From assembly GCF_000517545.1 (NCBI RefSeq), contig NZ_BAIV01000011.1, positions 1-64,000 on the forward strand: a stretch of 64,000 nt of DNA, read 5' to 3'. Position 1 is the first letter of the stretch, and the number at the start of each line of letters is the position of its first letter. Of the stretch, positions 21,371-31,589 are shown piece by piece. The position numbers were made by a program, and so were the translations under genes. The DNA comes from Bacteroides reticulotermitis JCM 10512 (GTDB lineage Bacteria; Bacteroidota; Bacteroidia; Bacteroidales; Bacteroidaceae). The notes beneath the pieces are model-generated. The model did no database searches. It was not told where the DNA came from and saw nothing but the letters and a program-made list of their open reading frames with translations.

Positions 21371-23735
21371 CTATTTTGCCGTTTCAAAGATTTTCCACTC
21401 CCACAAGCCGGGATCTCCCCGACGGATGTGCAGACGGAGGTAACGGGCTTCTCCGATACCGGTTGCCACATGAGGCGAACGTACTTGTAGTTTACCCTGT
21501 TCAGCACAACTCTCCCATCGCTTACCGTCGACCGATTTCTCTAACCGCCACGTATGCCCTTCGGTAGGGCGGGTAAAGTAGAATTGACATTCTTCCAGAT
21601 TACATACCTTTTTCAGATCCGCTATGATGTACGGACTGCTATCCGACTCAGCCGCTATCCAACGAGTACCATTCGATTCATCGGCAACATGGGCTGCCTG
21701 ATAAGTATGTGTCCGGGTATAGGATTTCACCGATCCTTTGTCCGCCAAAGGTTGGTTGGGTTGGGTTTCGATACTCACCGTAGAAGTGCGTGGCTCTTTT
21801 TCGCTAGATGCATAGAAGTGAGCTTGCAAAGCCAAATTAGGGCGTTGCTCCTGCGGTTTGGCCAAGTAGCCGACTCCCCGTAAATCAGGCACAAGTGTCC
21901 GAATCGTTCCATCTGCATTGAATTCCATACGGTTGGCATATACCTGCCGAGTAGTTCCTCCATCACCATATTCCAGATAGAGGAAGATATAGTCGTCGGT
22001 CTTTTCGTCGTAGAAAACATTTCCGTGTCCCGGTCCCCATACTTGATTCTGAGGTGCGGAGAACAGAAAAATATCATTCCCCTCAGGTTTGACAAACCCA
22101 GCCAAAGGTGATTCGGTACTCATCATATATGCATTGGCATAATTCTGATGGCCGCTCAGCGTATAGATATAATAATAGATCCCTTTGCGTTTAAACATAG
22201 CCGGTCCCTCTGAATAGCCTTGCCGGGCAGTTTTCAGATTAACCGTTTCCCCTTCGACATGAAGCCAATCCGATGTAAGGCGTGCTGCGTTTCGCCGCCG
22301 CCAAAATATATAAGCCGAACCATCTTCGTCGACAAACGGGTCTCCGTCAATATCCGGCACAACAGCGGGGCTATCAACCTCTTCCGATCCCGGAGGAAAA
22401 ATACCTTTCCCCTCAGCAAAGTGAAAAGGGCCCTCCGGACGATCGGATACTAGTGCATAAGTACCCATCTTTTCGTCCGGTTTCACAAATGTAACATACA
22501 AGTAAAACTGTCCCTGTTTCTCAATAACTTTCCCGGGGGCCCAATACCGGAAATATCCTTCTTTCTTTTCACCTTTATCATTTACATACGCATATCCTTT
22601 CGTCCAATCGATTCCACGGATATGCGAACCTTCAAAACTCCAATTCACAAAATCTTTCGACTTCCAGACCACTGGTGTGCCGGCACGTCCGAGCCCATAA
22701 TCAAGGTCGGTCGTTCCATATAAATAGTAAGTATCTCCGAATTTAGAGACCGACGGATCGGCCAGATTATCGGGGATCAACGGGTTATAGCTGCGATTGG
22801 CTATCAAAGCGTCTACCACCGAGGCATCTACGGTAAAAGCAGTACCGTGGCGAACTCCTCGCGGGAAAGAGACTTGTTCGGACACGTCCTCCCACGTTTG
22901 TCCATAATCCAACGAGCGAACCGCTCCGTAACGATGTTCACGGTATTTATCGAAATAGACATAAAGCGTATTACCTACAAAAAGAGGAGCCGGCCCCTCC
23001 GCCCAGTAATTACCCGTAATCGGTTCGGAAACCTTAGTCGGGAAACCTTTCAGCAAAGACTGCGTACGTGTAACACGTATATTCTTTTCAGGTGGGTTGG
23101 AGTTTTCATTCTTGACAACCATAAGCAGTTCATCTTGTCCGGGCACCTTCGCAATGGCAGCGTCAATCACACTGAAATCCGGATTGAAGAACATCTTTGT
23201 CTTTGAAAAGGTCTGGAAGTCTTTAGTCGTAACATAATACATCCGATGATTCAGCTTTCTCACTCTCACTGGTAGCCACCTTCTTATGACGGCCGGGAAT
23301 GGTTGTTGCCCAAAAGATATAATAGGTTTGCGTCGGCTCGTCATAGTAAAGTTCGGGAGCCCAACAGTTGTGCGCGGCAGGCTCGTGCATCATAACGGGA
23401 ATAGCCTGCTGTTCGCTCCAATGAATCAGGTCGCGGGAAGAAGCATATCCAATAATGCGGTCTGTCCAACTGGATGTCCACACCATGTGGAAAGTTCCAT
23501 CGGGAGACTGACAAATACTGGGGTCACGCATGAGTTTATCCTTCCCCACAGCAGGTGTCAAATAAGACTTTCCACCATTCAAAGGAGTCCATGTCAAACC
23601 GTCATAACTATAAGCTAAATGCAAGCCGTCTTTACTATCGTTGATGAAATAAGAAAAGAGGTAGGCCGTTTCGCCGCCCCAAACAGAAAACAACGAACAG
23701 AGGTTTAGAGCCATCCAGGCAAACAATACTTTCAT
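21371..23735 (-). CDS. Double GH43-like enzyme with C-terminal F5/8-type module (apparent 2-base frameshift)
   Basis: Secreted multidomain protein of 788 residues after repair. Residues 20-270 form one propeller-like domain: LMRDPSICQSPDGTFHMVW, GYASSRDLIHWSEQQ and NCWAPELYYDEPTQTYYIFW. A second GH43-like propeller follows, with the acidic residues usual for catalysis: NLADPSVSKFGDTYYLYG, EEVDSPAVVPDIDGDPFVDE and GYSEGPAMFKRKGIYYYIY. The last 140 residues (NLALQAHFYASSEK to WEWKIFE) look like an F5/8 type C (CBM32-like) sugar-binding domain. Near 23256 two A-T pairs are missing from an A run (SESEKKLNHRMYY when restored). It heads the minus-strand operon. Arabinofuranosidase or galactosidase activity on RG-I side chains is plausible, but I cannot assign a subfamily. 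Confidence 0.82.
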
Positions 23736-23766
23736 GGTTCACTTTAAGATTAAAAAGTTGATTTCG

Positions 23767-23774
23767 CAAATATA
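23767..23774 (-). promoter_or_regulatory. Putative promoter of the minus-strand GH43 operon
   Basis: Reads TATATTTG on the minus strand, an exact TAnnTTTG match 31 bases before the GH43 start, with TTCG (one mismatch to TTTG) about 19 bases further upstream. With the plus-strand box at 23924 it makes a divergent promoter region. Confidence 0.55.
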
Positions 23775-23900
23775 TGTCATCCGCTAGACATACCGAAGCC
23801 AAGTAGGATGGATTAATCAACATTTCCATGTAGTTCTGTACACTTCTACTGATATTTACCTCTTTCGACACAATATTCTAGGTATCTGTACATCTTTCTA

Positions 23901-23931
23901 TTTAACAAACAGCGGAAAAGCCCTATTTTAG
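23901..23931 (+). promoter_or_regulatory. Putative promoter of the plus-strand GH2-GH106 operon
   Basis: TTTA at 23901 and TATTTTAG at 23924 sit 19 bases apart, each one base from the Bacteroides -33 (TTTG) and -7 (TAnnTTTG) elements, about 50 bases before the GH2 start. Confidence 0.4.
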
Positions 23932-23979
23932 CGGCTGGAATTCAACCGAGTAAAAAGAAATAAGTCAACCTATCATATC

Positions 23980-26855
23980 ATGAAACATTTTTTAGTTAGT
24001 ATCACATTCGCATTCGCCTTTTTGCTTACAGCAACGGGGCAAAGTAACGCTGTCGATTTATCCGGCAAATGGGATTTCCAAATAGACCGGAAAGATGCAG
24101 GTGTAAAAGAACAATGGTTTAAGAAATCGCTCGACGACCATATCAATCTGCCGGGTTCAATGCCTGAGAAATTAAAAGGCGATGAAGTCACTGCCCGCAC
24201 CCAATGGACGGGAAGCCTCTACGACAGTTCATATTACTTCAACCCCTACATGGAGAAGTACCGGATCGAAGGCCAGATCAAACTACCTTTTTTCCTAACA
24301 CCCGACAAACACTACGTAGGAGTAGCGTGGTATCAGAAGAAAGTGGTCGTTCCGGCTAATTGGAAAGGGGAACGCGTTATTCTTTTCCTCGAACGCCCGC
24401 ATATTGAAACAACCGTATGGGTAAACCAACAGGAAATAGGTATGCAGAACAGCCTTTGCGTGCCTCACGTATACGATCTGACTTCGGCAGTTACCCCCGG
24501 TAAATCCTGCCAGATCACAATCCGGATCGACAACCGGATCAAAGAGATCAATGTCGGCCCCGACTCGCACAGTATCACCGACCAGACACAAGGCAACTGG
24601 AATGGAATTGTAGGCCGTATGGAGCTGCAAAGTACGCCCAAAGCCTTTTTTGAAGATATTCAGGTATACCCCGATCTAGCCGGGCAAAAAGCAACTGTCC
24701 GCATGAACATACGGTCGGCTGCCGCGACTAAAGGTGAGATTACACTCGCTGCCACCAGTTTTAATACAGACACTCAACATAAAGTTTCTCCTGTCCGACA
24801 GACAATTCGTATTCAACCGGGAGATAATCCGGTTGAAATAGAGCTCCCCATGGGAAAGGACTTCCTGACTTGGGATGAGTTCGACCCTGCCCTCTATCGA
24901 CTAACAGCTACCTTGAACAGTGGCAAGCAATCCGAAAGCAAACAACTGCAATTCGGAATGCGTGAATTCAAGATAGAGGGCAAGTGGTTCTACGTCAACG
25001 GGCGTCAGACGATGCTCCGCGGTACGGTAGAGAACTGTGATTTCCCGCTAACGGGCTATGCGCCCATGGATGTGGCAGCTTGGGAACGTGTATTCCGCAT
25101 TTGCCGCAGCTTCGGCCTGAACCATATGCGCTTCCATTCATTCTGTCCACCGGAAGCTGCTTTCATAGCTGCCGACCTGGTAGGTTTCTACCTGCAACCG
25201 GAAGGCCCTAGCTGGCCCAATCACGGCCCGCGTCTGGGTAACGGACAGCCGATCGACAAATACCTGATGGATGAAACAATCGCGCTGACTAAAGCTTACG
25301 GCAACTATGCGTCTTACTGTATGTTGGCTTGTGGTAACGAACCTTCGGGACGTTGGGTAGCTGGGTAAGCAAGTTTGTCGACTACTGGAAAGCTACCGAT
25401 CCCCGCCGTGTATATACCGGTGCTTCGGTAGGTAACAGTTGGCAATGGCAACCACGGAACGAGTTTCATGTGAAAGCCGGTGCTCGCGGACTGAATTGGA
25501 CCGGTGCATCTCCCGAGAGTATGTCAGATTATCGTGCCCGAATCGACACGGTGAAGCAACCCTACGTTTCACATGAAACAGGCCAGTGGTGTGTATTCCC
25601 TAACTTCAACGAAATTCGCAAGTATACCGGTGTAAACAAAGCTAAGAACTTTGAGATATTCCGCGACATACTGAACGATAACGATATGAGCAGTTTAAGT
25701 CACGACTTCATGATGGCTTCGGGTAAACTGCAAGCACTCTGCTACAAACATGAAATTGAAAAAACCTTGCGCACACCGGACTATGCCGGATTCCAACTCT
25801 TGGCTCTCAATGATTATTCCGGCCAAGGCACGGCGTTAGTAGGTTTAATTGACGTATTCTTCGAAGAGAAAGGGTATATCAATGCGGCAGAATTTCATCG
25901 TTTTTGCAGCCCGACAGTTCCATTAGCACGTATTCCTAAGTTTGTGTACACCAATGCTGAGACATTCCACGCCGACATTGAAGTTTCACACTTCGGCAAA
26001 GCACCTCTGGCAGGCGCAAAGACCACCTATACGATTAAAGATAAATACGGAAAAGTATATGCACACGGTACTGTCGGTACGAAAAACGTTCCGATCGGGA
26101 ACCTATGCCCACTGGGAAGTGTAGATATGAACCTTGCCGGAATCAATACACCTGTTAAGTTGAATCTGGAAGTACGGATCGAAGGCTGTGACGCGATCAA
26201 TGATTGGGATTTCTGGGTATATCCGTCCAAAGTAGACCTTGTCGAAAAGGATGTATACACAACCGACACCTTAGATCAAAAAGCGTTATCTGTATTGAAA
26301 GATGGCGGCAAAGTATTGATCACAGCAGCTGGCAAGATCAGCTATGGCAAAGAAGTAGTACAATACTTCACACCGGTGTTCTGGAACACGTCATGGTTCA
26401 AAATGCGTCCTCCTCACACTACAGGTATCTTCCTGAACGAATACCATCCGCTATTCCGTGAATTCCCAACCGAATATCACAGCAATTTGCAGTGGTGGGA
26501 GCTACTGAACAAAGCACAGGTGATGCAATTCACCGACTTCCCTGCCGGATTCCAACCGACTGTTCAAAGTATAGACACTTGGTTCATCAGTCGGAAGATC
26601 GGTATGCTGTTCGAAGCGAACGTACTTAACGGCAAGTTAATGATGACCAGTATGGATATCACTTCGCAGCCGGACAAACGGGTAGTTGCTCGCCAACTGC
26701 ATAAAGCGATCCTCGACTACATGAACGCTGACAATTTCCGTCCGGCAACTACAGTTACTCCGGAACAGATCCAGACATTGTTCACCAAAGTGGCAGGTGA
26801 CGTGAAATCGTATACGAAAGACTCACCCGATGAGCTGAAACCGAAAATTAATTAA
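23980..26855 (+). CDS. GH2-family glycosidase, likely beta-galactosidase (apparent frameshift)
   Basis: Large secreted GH2 enzyme, 958 residues after repair. The signal peptide ends near TATGQS (about 21). A sugar-binding beta domain follows (LDDHINLPGSMPEKLKG; VVVPANWKGERVILFLERP; TVWVNQQEIG), then an Ig-like domain and the TIM barrel. The acid/base is predicted as Glu454 in LACGNEPSGRW and the nucleophile as about Glu533 in YVSHETGQWCVFPNF. The frame breaks at about 25361, seven residues past the acid/base. One T restored gives GRWVAWVSKFVDYW. A C-terminal domain of about 250 residues (EKDVYTTDTLDQKALSVLKDGG onward) resembles a glutamine-amidotransferase-like fold seen in some GH2s. It is the first gene of a six-gene operon. 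Beta-galactosidase is the likeliest activity but is not proven. Confidence 0.85.
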
Positions 26856-26877
26856 GCTGCAGATAACACAAATAAAT

Positions 26878-28116
26878 ATGAAAACAAGAATCATAGGACT
26901 TCTGCTTTTAGCAGCGACCGCATCGCAGGCACAAGAATATGCACGCACTTACCCACTGACGGATACTACCCGATACAGCGAAGAGACCGGATATGGGTAC
27001 GACCTTGTCGCCACTCCTGTAAAAGGCAGCAAAGCACCCTTCTTCTTCTCAGTCCGTGTACCGGATGGGAACTACAAAGTAACCGTAAGGTTGGGAAACA
27101 AGAAGGAGGCAGGGATAACCACCGTCCGGGGAGAATCACGTCGGTTGTTCATTGAGAACCTGCCGACTCAAAAAGGGAAATTTGTTGAGGAAACATTTAT
27201 CATAAACAAGCGGAACACGCAAATTTCGGATAATGAGTTTGTACGTATCAAGGCTCGTGAGAAACAAAAGCTGAATTGGGATGACAAGCTCACATTGGAA
27301 TTTAATGGGGACGCTCCCGCATGCGAGAGCATTCGCATCGAACCGGCCGATCCGTCAGTTATTACCGTCTTCCTATGTGGCAATAGTACAGTAGTCGATC
27401 AGGACAACGAACCTTGGGCAAGCTGGGGCCAAATGATTCCCCGCTTCTTCAACACCGATGTTTGCATTGCCAATTATGCCGAAAGCGGAGAAAGCGCCAA
27501 TTCATTTATTGCAGCCAATCGGCTCAAAAAAGCCCTATCGCAAATGAAAGCCGGCGATTACCTGTTTATGGAATTCGGACACAACGACCAGAAACAGAAA
27601 GGCCCAGGCAAAGGGGCGTATTACTCATTCATGACCAGCTTGAAGACATACATTGATGAAGCTCGGGCTCGCGGAGCTTATCCGGTACTGGTAACTCCCA
27701 CGCAACGTCGAAGTTTCAACAGCGACGGGCGCATACGGGATACGCATGAAGACTATCCGGAAGCGATGCGTTGGCTGGCTGCCAAAGAGAATGTCCCCTT
27801 GATAGATCTCAATAACCTCACCCGAACGCTTTATGAAGCATTGGGACCGGAAACGTCTAAACGGGCTTTTGTACACTATCCCGCAGGAAGCTATCCGGGA
27901 CAAACGAAAGTTTTCGAAGATAACACGCACTTCAATCCTTACGGGGCGTACCAAATTGCTAAATGTGTGATCGAAGGGATGAAGCAAGCTGTTCCGCAAT
28001 TGACAGAACACTTACAATTCGATCCGCAATACAATCCCGCTCAACCGGATGATGTGAATGCGTTTCATTGGAATGATTCGCCTTTTGCTGAGGCAGAGAA
28101 ACCAGACGGTAATTAA
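26878..28116 (+). CDS. Rhamnogalacturonan acetylesterase (CE12-type SGNH hydrolase)
   Basis: Intact 412-residue secreted esterase. After the signal peptide (to about Gln19) comes a beta-rich domain (about 20-160, FFFSVRVPDGNYKVTVRLGN) of the type often found in front of RG acetylesterases. The SGNH domain follows: Ser170 in FLCGNSTVVDQ, Gly-Glu-Ser region at 203-205 (YAESGESANSF), His235/Asn236 in EFGHNDQ, and Asp348/His351 in EDNTHFNPYGAY. It would deacetylate RG-I so that the backbone enzymes can act. It is the locus's second such enzyme, besides the two-domain one at 8.3 kb. It starts 22 bases after the GH2 stop. Confidence 0.9.
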   Translation: MKTRIIGLLLLAATASQAQEYARTYPLTDTTRYSEETGYGYDLVATPVKGSKAPFFFSVRVPDGNYKVTVRLGNKKEAGITTVRGESRRLFIENLPTQKGKFVEETFIINKRNTQISDNEFVRIKAREKQKLNWDDKLTLEFNGDAPACESIRIEPADPSVITVFLCGNSTVVDQDNEPWASWGQMIPRFFNTDVCIANYAESGESANSFIAANRLKKALSQMKAGDYLFMEFGHNDQKQKGPGKGAYYSFMTSLKTYIDEARARGAYPVLVTPTQRRSFNSDGRIRDTHEDYPEAMRWLAAKENVPLIDLNNLTRTLYEALGPETSKRAFVHYPAGSYPGQTKVFEDNTHFNPYGAYQIAKCVIEGMKQAVPQLTEHLQFDPQYNPAQPDDVNAFHWNDSPFAEAEKPDGN

Positions 28117-28142
28117 AAATACGACAACAGCTTTTAAAAGAT

Positions 28143-29663
28143 ATGAGAGTAAGCAACCTACTACCCTGTCTGCTGACAGGAGCATTGTTCTGGGCATGCA
28201 ATTCGGCTAAACAGACCGACAAAGGTTTTGAATGGGGACAGTTATCACAGCAACCGGATTTATCGTGGGCTGACAGTGTCGGTAGCCGACAAATCCCGGC
28301 AAAGAACTTGGTTCTATCTGCCAATCATTTTGGCGCGGTGGCCGACAGTAACCAGATCAGCACAGCTGCTATTCAACAAGCTATTGACAGTTGTGCCGCT
28401 GCCGGTGGAGGTACTGTCACTTTACAACCCGGATATTACCAAACCGGCGCACTGTTTGTCAAAAGCAATGTGAACCTGCGGCTTGACAAAGGAGTCACGC
28501 TATTGGCTTGTACCGACTTGCAAGCTTATCCGGAATTCCAATCGCGCATTGCGGGTATCGAAATGATATGGCCGTCGGCAGTAATCAATATCATCGGTGA
28601 GAAAAATGCCTCTATCAGTGGAGAAGGGACGCTAGATTGCCGCGGTAAAGTATTTTGGGACCAGTATTGGACCATGCGGAAAGAATACGAAGCGAAAGGA
28701 TTGCGCTGGATTGTGGATTACGATTGCAAACGTGTGCGAGGTATTCTGGTCGAACGTAGTTCGGACATTACACTGAGCGGCTTTACACTCATGCGCACAG
28801 GCTTTTGGGGATGTCAAATCCTGTACTCAGACCACTGTACACTGGATGGACTTACCATCAACAACAACATTGGCGGACACGGACCGAGCACGGACGGAAT
28901 CGACATCGACTCTTCCAACAATATTCTGGTTGAGAACTGCGATATCGATTGCAACGACGACAATATCTGCATCAAATCGGGACGGGATGCCGACGGGTTA
29001 CGGGTGAATCGCCCCACCGAATACGTGGTAATACGCAATTGTGTTGCCCGGAAAGGTGCCGGACTGATTACCTGTGGCAGTGAAACTTCCGGCAGCATTC
29101 GGAACATATTGGGCTACGACCTGAAAGCGGTCGGCACCTCGGCAGTTTTACGATTAAAAAGTGCCATGAATCGGGGCGGCACCGTCGAGAACATTTATAT
29201 GACACGCATCGAAGCAGACAGTACCCGCCACGTACTGGCAGCCGATCTGAATTGGAATCCAAGCTACAGTTACAGTACGCTGCCCGATGCATACAAGGAC
29301 AAAGAGATTCCCGAACACTGGAAAGTAATGCTGACTCCGGTACTACCGGTTGAAAAGGGTTATCCGCATTTCCGCAACGTATATATGTCGCACGTAAAAG
29401 CGTCGAATGTGAAAGAATTTATTTCCGCATCGGGTTGGAATGACAGTTTGCGTTTGGAAAACTTCTATCTTTATGCCATTGAAGCGCAAGTAGATCGTCC
29501 GGGCAAGATTCGATATACGCGAAACTTCAACCTGTCGGAAACAACTCTCAACATAAAAGAGAAAGTAACTATCAAACTGGAAGAGAATGAAGAAAGTAAC
29601 ATACATTTTAATGAAACTCCCCCATCTGCTGACAGCCGTACTGCTGGGAATCTGCGCCATTAG
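28143..29663 (+). CDS. GH28 family lipoprotein, pectin hydrolase
   Basis: Beta-helix GH28 of about 480-506 residues with a lipobox (LFWACNS, Cys19), so probably membrane-anchored. [20 protein letters not shown] is the usual N-terminal strand. The predicted catalytic carboxylates are Asp251/Asp254 in [14 protein letters not shown] and Asp272/273 in [26 protein letters not shown] stands where classical members have GHG. The reading frame runs 77 bases into the next gene with an implausible polar tail. If one A is missing near 29570, the frame would instead stop at a TGA overlapping the next ATG (ATGA), as at the next two gene junctions. I favour that, giving 482 residues. It may act on Rha-GalA fragments. 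Confidence 0.88.
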   Translation: MRVSNLLPCLLTGALFWACNSAKQTDKGFEWGQLSQQPDLSWADSVGSRQIPAKNLVLSANHFGAVADSNQISTAAIQQAIDSCAAAGGGTVTLQPGYYQTGALFVKSNVNLRLDKGVTLLACTDLQAYPEFQSRIAGIEMIWPSAVINIIGEKNASISGEGTLDCRGKVFWDQYWTMRKEYEAKGLRWIVDYDCKRVRGILVERSSDITLSGFTLMRTGFWGCQILYSDHCTLDGLTINNNIGGHGPSTDGIDIDSSNNILVENCDIDCNDDNICIKSGRDADGLRVNRPTEYVVIRNCVARKGAGLITCGSETSGSIRNILGYDLKAVGTSAVLRLKSAMNRGGTVENIYMTRIEADSTRHVLAADLNWNPSYSYSTLPDAYKDKEIPEHWKVMLTPVLPVEKGYPHFRNVYMSHVKASNVKEFISASGWNDSLRLENFYLYAIEAQVDRPGKIRYTRNFNLSETTLNIKEKVTIKLEENEESNIHFNETPPSADSRTAGNLRH

Positions 29664-30189
29664 CCTGCAAGCGCAATCGTTGCCACCGCCCGCCGGAACT
29701 TTCCGGTTAGGCATCGGGCAAGGGGAAAACAGTCGTTGGCTCGCAGCGGGAGAAAAAGTGCAAGGCATGGCCTTCCAGTGGAAAGCCTTGCCCGATACGC
29801 GCGGATTTCTGCTTGAGGTAAGCATAACGAACCTTTCCAAAGCTGATATGCTCTACTGGAGTTTTGGAGATTGCCTTCCGGATGCCGATGTAAACGTATT
29901 CAGTGTGGAAGGGCAGGCGTTTACCTGCTATTACGGAGAGAGTATGAAGCTACGCACCGTACAAGCAGTTGTCCCTACCGACGATATTCGGCTGAGTAAC
30001 GGCAAACAGGATGAAACTCCGCGAATGCTATACGAATCGGGAAAACGTACGGATCGTCCGGTGTTAGCCGGACGTTGTGCGCTAACTAAGGGCGCCAAAC
30101 TTTACTTCTGCTTTTATGAGCAAAATGCCAAAGCAGACTATAATTATTACTCATTACCGGATCTATTCTCCCAAATCAACCGACCATGA
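29587..30189 (+). CDS. Small secreted DUF4450-like protein
   Basis: A 200-residue secreted protein with a signal peptide ending near SLQAQS (about 30). A second ATG at 29611 would give the more ordinary start [12 protein letters not shown]. The mature part has no catalytic motif that I recognise. It looks like an all-beta domain ([57 protein letters not shown]). It resembles, from memory, the N-terminal DUF4450 domain found in Bacteroides pectin loci; that is unverified. It overlaps the next gene by ATGA, so it is translated with its GH28 neighbours. It may be an accessory binding protein. Function unknown. Confidence 0.7.
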   Translation: MKKVTYILMKLPHLLTAVLLGICAISLQAQSLPPPAGTFRLGIGQGENSRWLAAGEKVQGMAFQWKALPDTRGFLLEVSITNLSKADMLYWSFGDCLPDADVNVFSVEGQAFTCYYGESMKLRTVQAVVPTDDIRLSNGKQDETPRMLYESGKRTDRPVLAGRCALTKGAKLYFCFYEQNAKADYNYYSLPDLFSQINRP

Positions 30190-31589
30190 AAAGACTTTAT
30201 ACCCTATTCGTTTTGTTGGGATGCTGCTTACTTATCCGCGCTGCCGTCTACAATGTAAAAGACTTCGGAGCACGGGCGGATGGAACAACCATTGACTCAC
30301 CCGCTATCAACAGCGCCATCGAAGCGGCCGCAAAGGCAGGTGGCGGAATGGTTTACCTCCCTGCGGGCGAATATGCCTGCTACTCCATCCGGTTGCAAAG
30401 CAATATTCATTTGTACTTGGAGCAGGGCGCGAAGATCATTGCTGCTTTTCCTGGAAAGGATGAGGGCTACGACAATGCCGAGCCCAACGAGCATAACAAA
30501 TTTCAAGACTTCGGTCACAGCCACTGGAAGAATTCGCTGATCTGGGGCATCGGACTGGAGAATATAACCATTAGCGGCTACGGCTTAATCTACGGCAAAG
30601 GCCTCACACGGGAAGAAAACCGTTTGCCGGGAGTAGGCAATAAAGCAATCAGCCTGAGAGAATGCAAGAATGTGATCTTAAAAGATTTTTCCATGCTACA
30701 CTGCGGACACTTTGCTTTGCTCGCTACAGGCGTGGATCATCTGACGATTACAAACCTGAAAGTAGACACGAACCGAGACGGGTTCGACATCGATTGCTGC
30801 CGGAATGTACGCATTAGCCAATGCAGCGTGAACTCTCCTTGGGACGATGCCATCGTTCTTAAGGCTTCCTATGCGTTAGGCCGTTTTCAAGATACGGAGA
30901 ATGTAACAATCAGTGATTGTTACGTCAGTGGTTACGACAAAGGCAGTATGCTGGATGCCAGCTGGCAGTTGGACGAACCGCAAGCACCGGACCATGGTTA
31001 CCGCACGGGCCGCATTAAGTTCGGCACAGAGAGTAGCGGAGGTTTTCGCAACATCGCTATCACCAACTGCATCTTCGAACATTGCCGCGGACTGGCATTG
31101 GAAACGGTAGACGGAGGACGTCTGGAAGATATCGTTATCAACAATATTACCATGAGGGATATTGTGAACGCTCCTATTTTCCTGCGATTGGGAGCCCGGA
31201 TGCGAAGTCCGGAGGGAACACCCGTAGGTAGCATGAAGCGTATTCTCATCAGCAACATCAATGTATGGAACGCTGACAGTCGTTACGCCTCCATTATCAG
31301 TGGCATACCCGGAAGTTGCATCGAAGATGTGACGTTCCAGAACATCCACCTATATTATAAAGGAGGATACAGTGCAGAAGATGGCAAGCGCGTTCCTCCC
31401 GAAGAAGAGAAAACTTATCCAGAGCCGTGGATGTTCGGTACAATCCCCGCCAAAGGATTCTACGTCCGCCACGCACGGAACATTACATTCGATCAGGTTC
31501 AGTTTCATTTCAACCAACCGGATGGTCGTCCGCTCTTTGTGACAGAAGATACACAAGAAATTAAATACCTTAATACAACTATAGAATGA
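30186..31589 (+). CDS. GH28-like beta-helix glycosidase
   Basis: Intact 467-residue secreted beta-helix protein. After a short signal peptide (to about Ala19), [20 protein letters not shown] is the typical pectinase-fold N-terminus. [14 protein letters not shown] (Asp198, Asp201) and [13 protein letters not shown] (Asp220/221) match the GH28 catalytic strands. [20 protein letters not shown] follows, and a C-terminal [14 protein letters not shown] loop is characteristic of one Bacteroides branch. It lacks the classical GHG, so its linkage preference (Rha-GalA rather than GalA-GalA) is open. ATGA overlaps at both ends couple it to the DUF4450-like gene and to GH106. Its place next to GH106 suggests that it exposes rhamnose for that enzyme. 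Confidence 0.85.
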   Translation: MKRLYTLFVLLGCCLLIRAAVYNVKDFGARADGTTIDSPAINSAIEAAAKAGGGMVYLPAGEYACYSIRLQSNIHLYLEQGAKIIAAFPGKDEGYDNAEPNEHNKFQDFGHSHWKNSLIWGIGLENITISGYGLIYGKGLTREENRLPGVGNKAISLRECKNVILKDFSMLHCGHFALLATGVDHLTITNLKVDTNRDGFDIDCCRNVRISQCSVNSPWDDAIVLKASYALGRFQDTENVTISDCYVSGYDKGSMLDASWQLDEPQAPDHGYRTGRIKFGTESSGGFRNIAITNCIFEHCRGLALETVDGGRLEDIVINNITMRDIVNAPIFLRLGARMRSPEGTPVGSMKRILISNINVWNADSRYASIISGIPGSCIEDVTFQNIHLYYKGGYSAEDGKRVPPEEEKTYPEPWMFGTIPAKGFYVRHARNITFDQVQFHFNQPDGRPLFVTEDTQEIKYLNTTIE

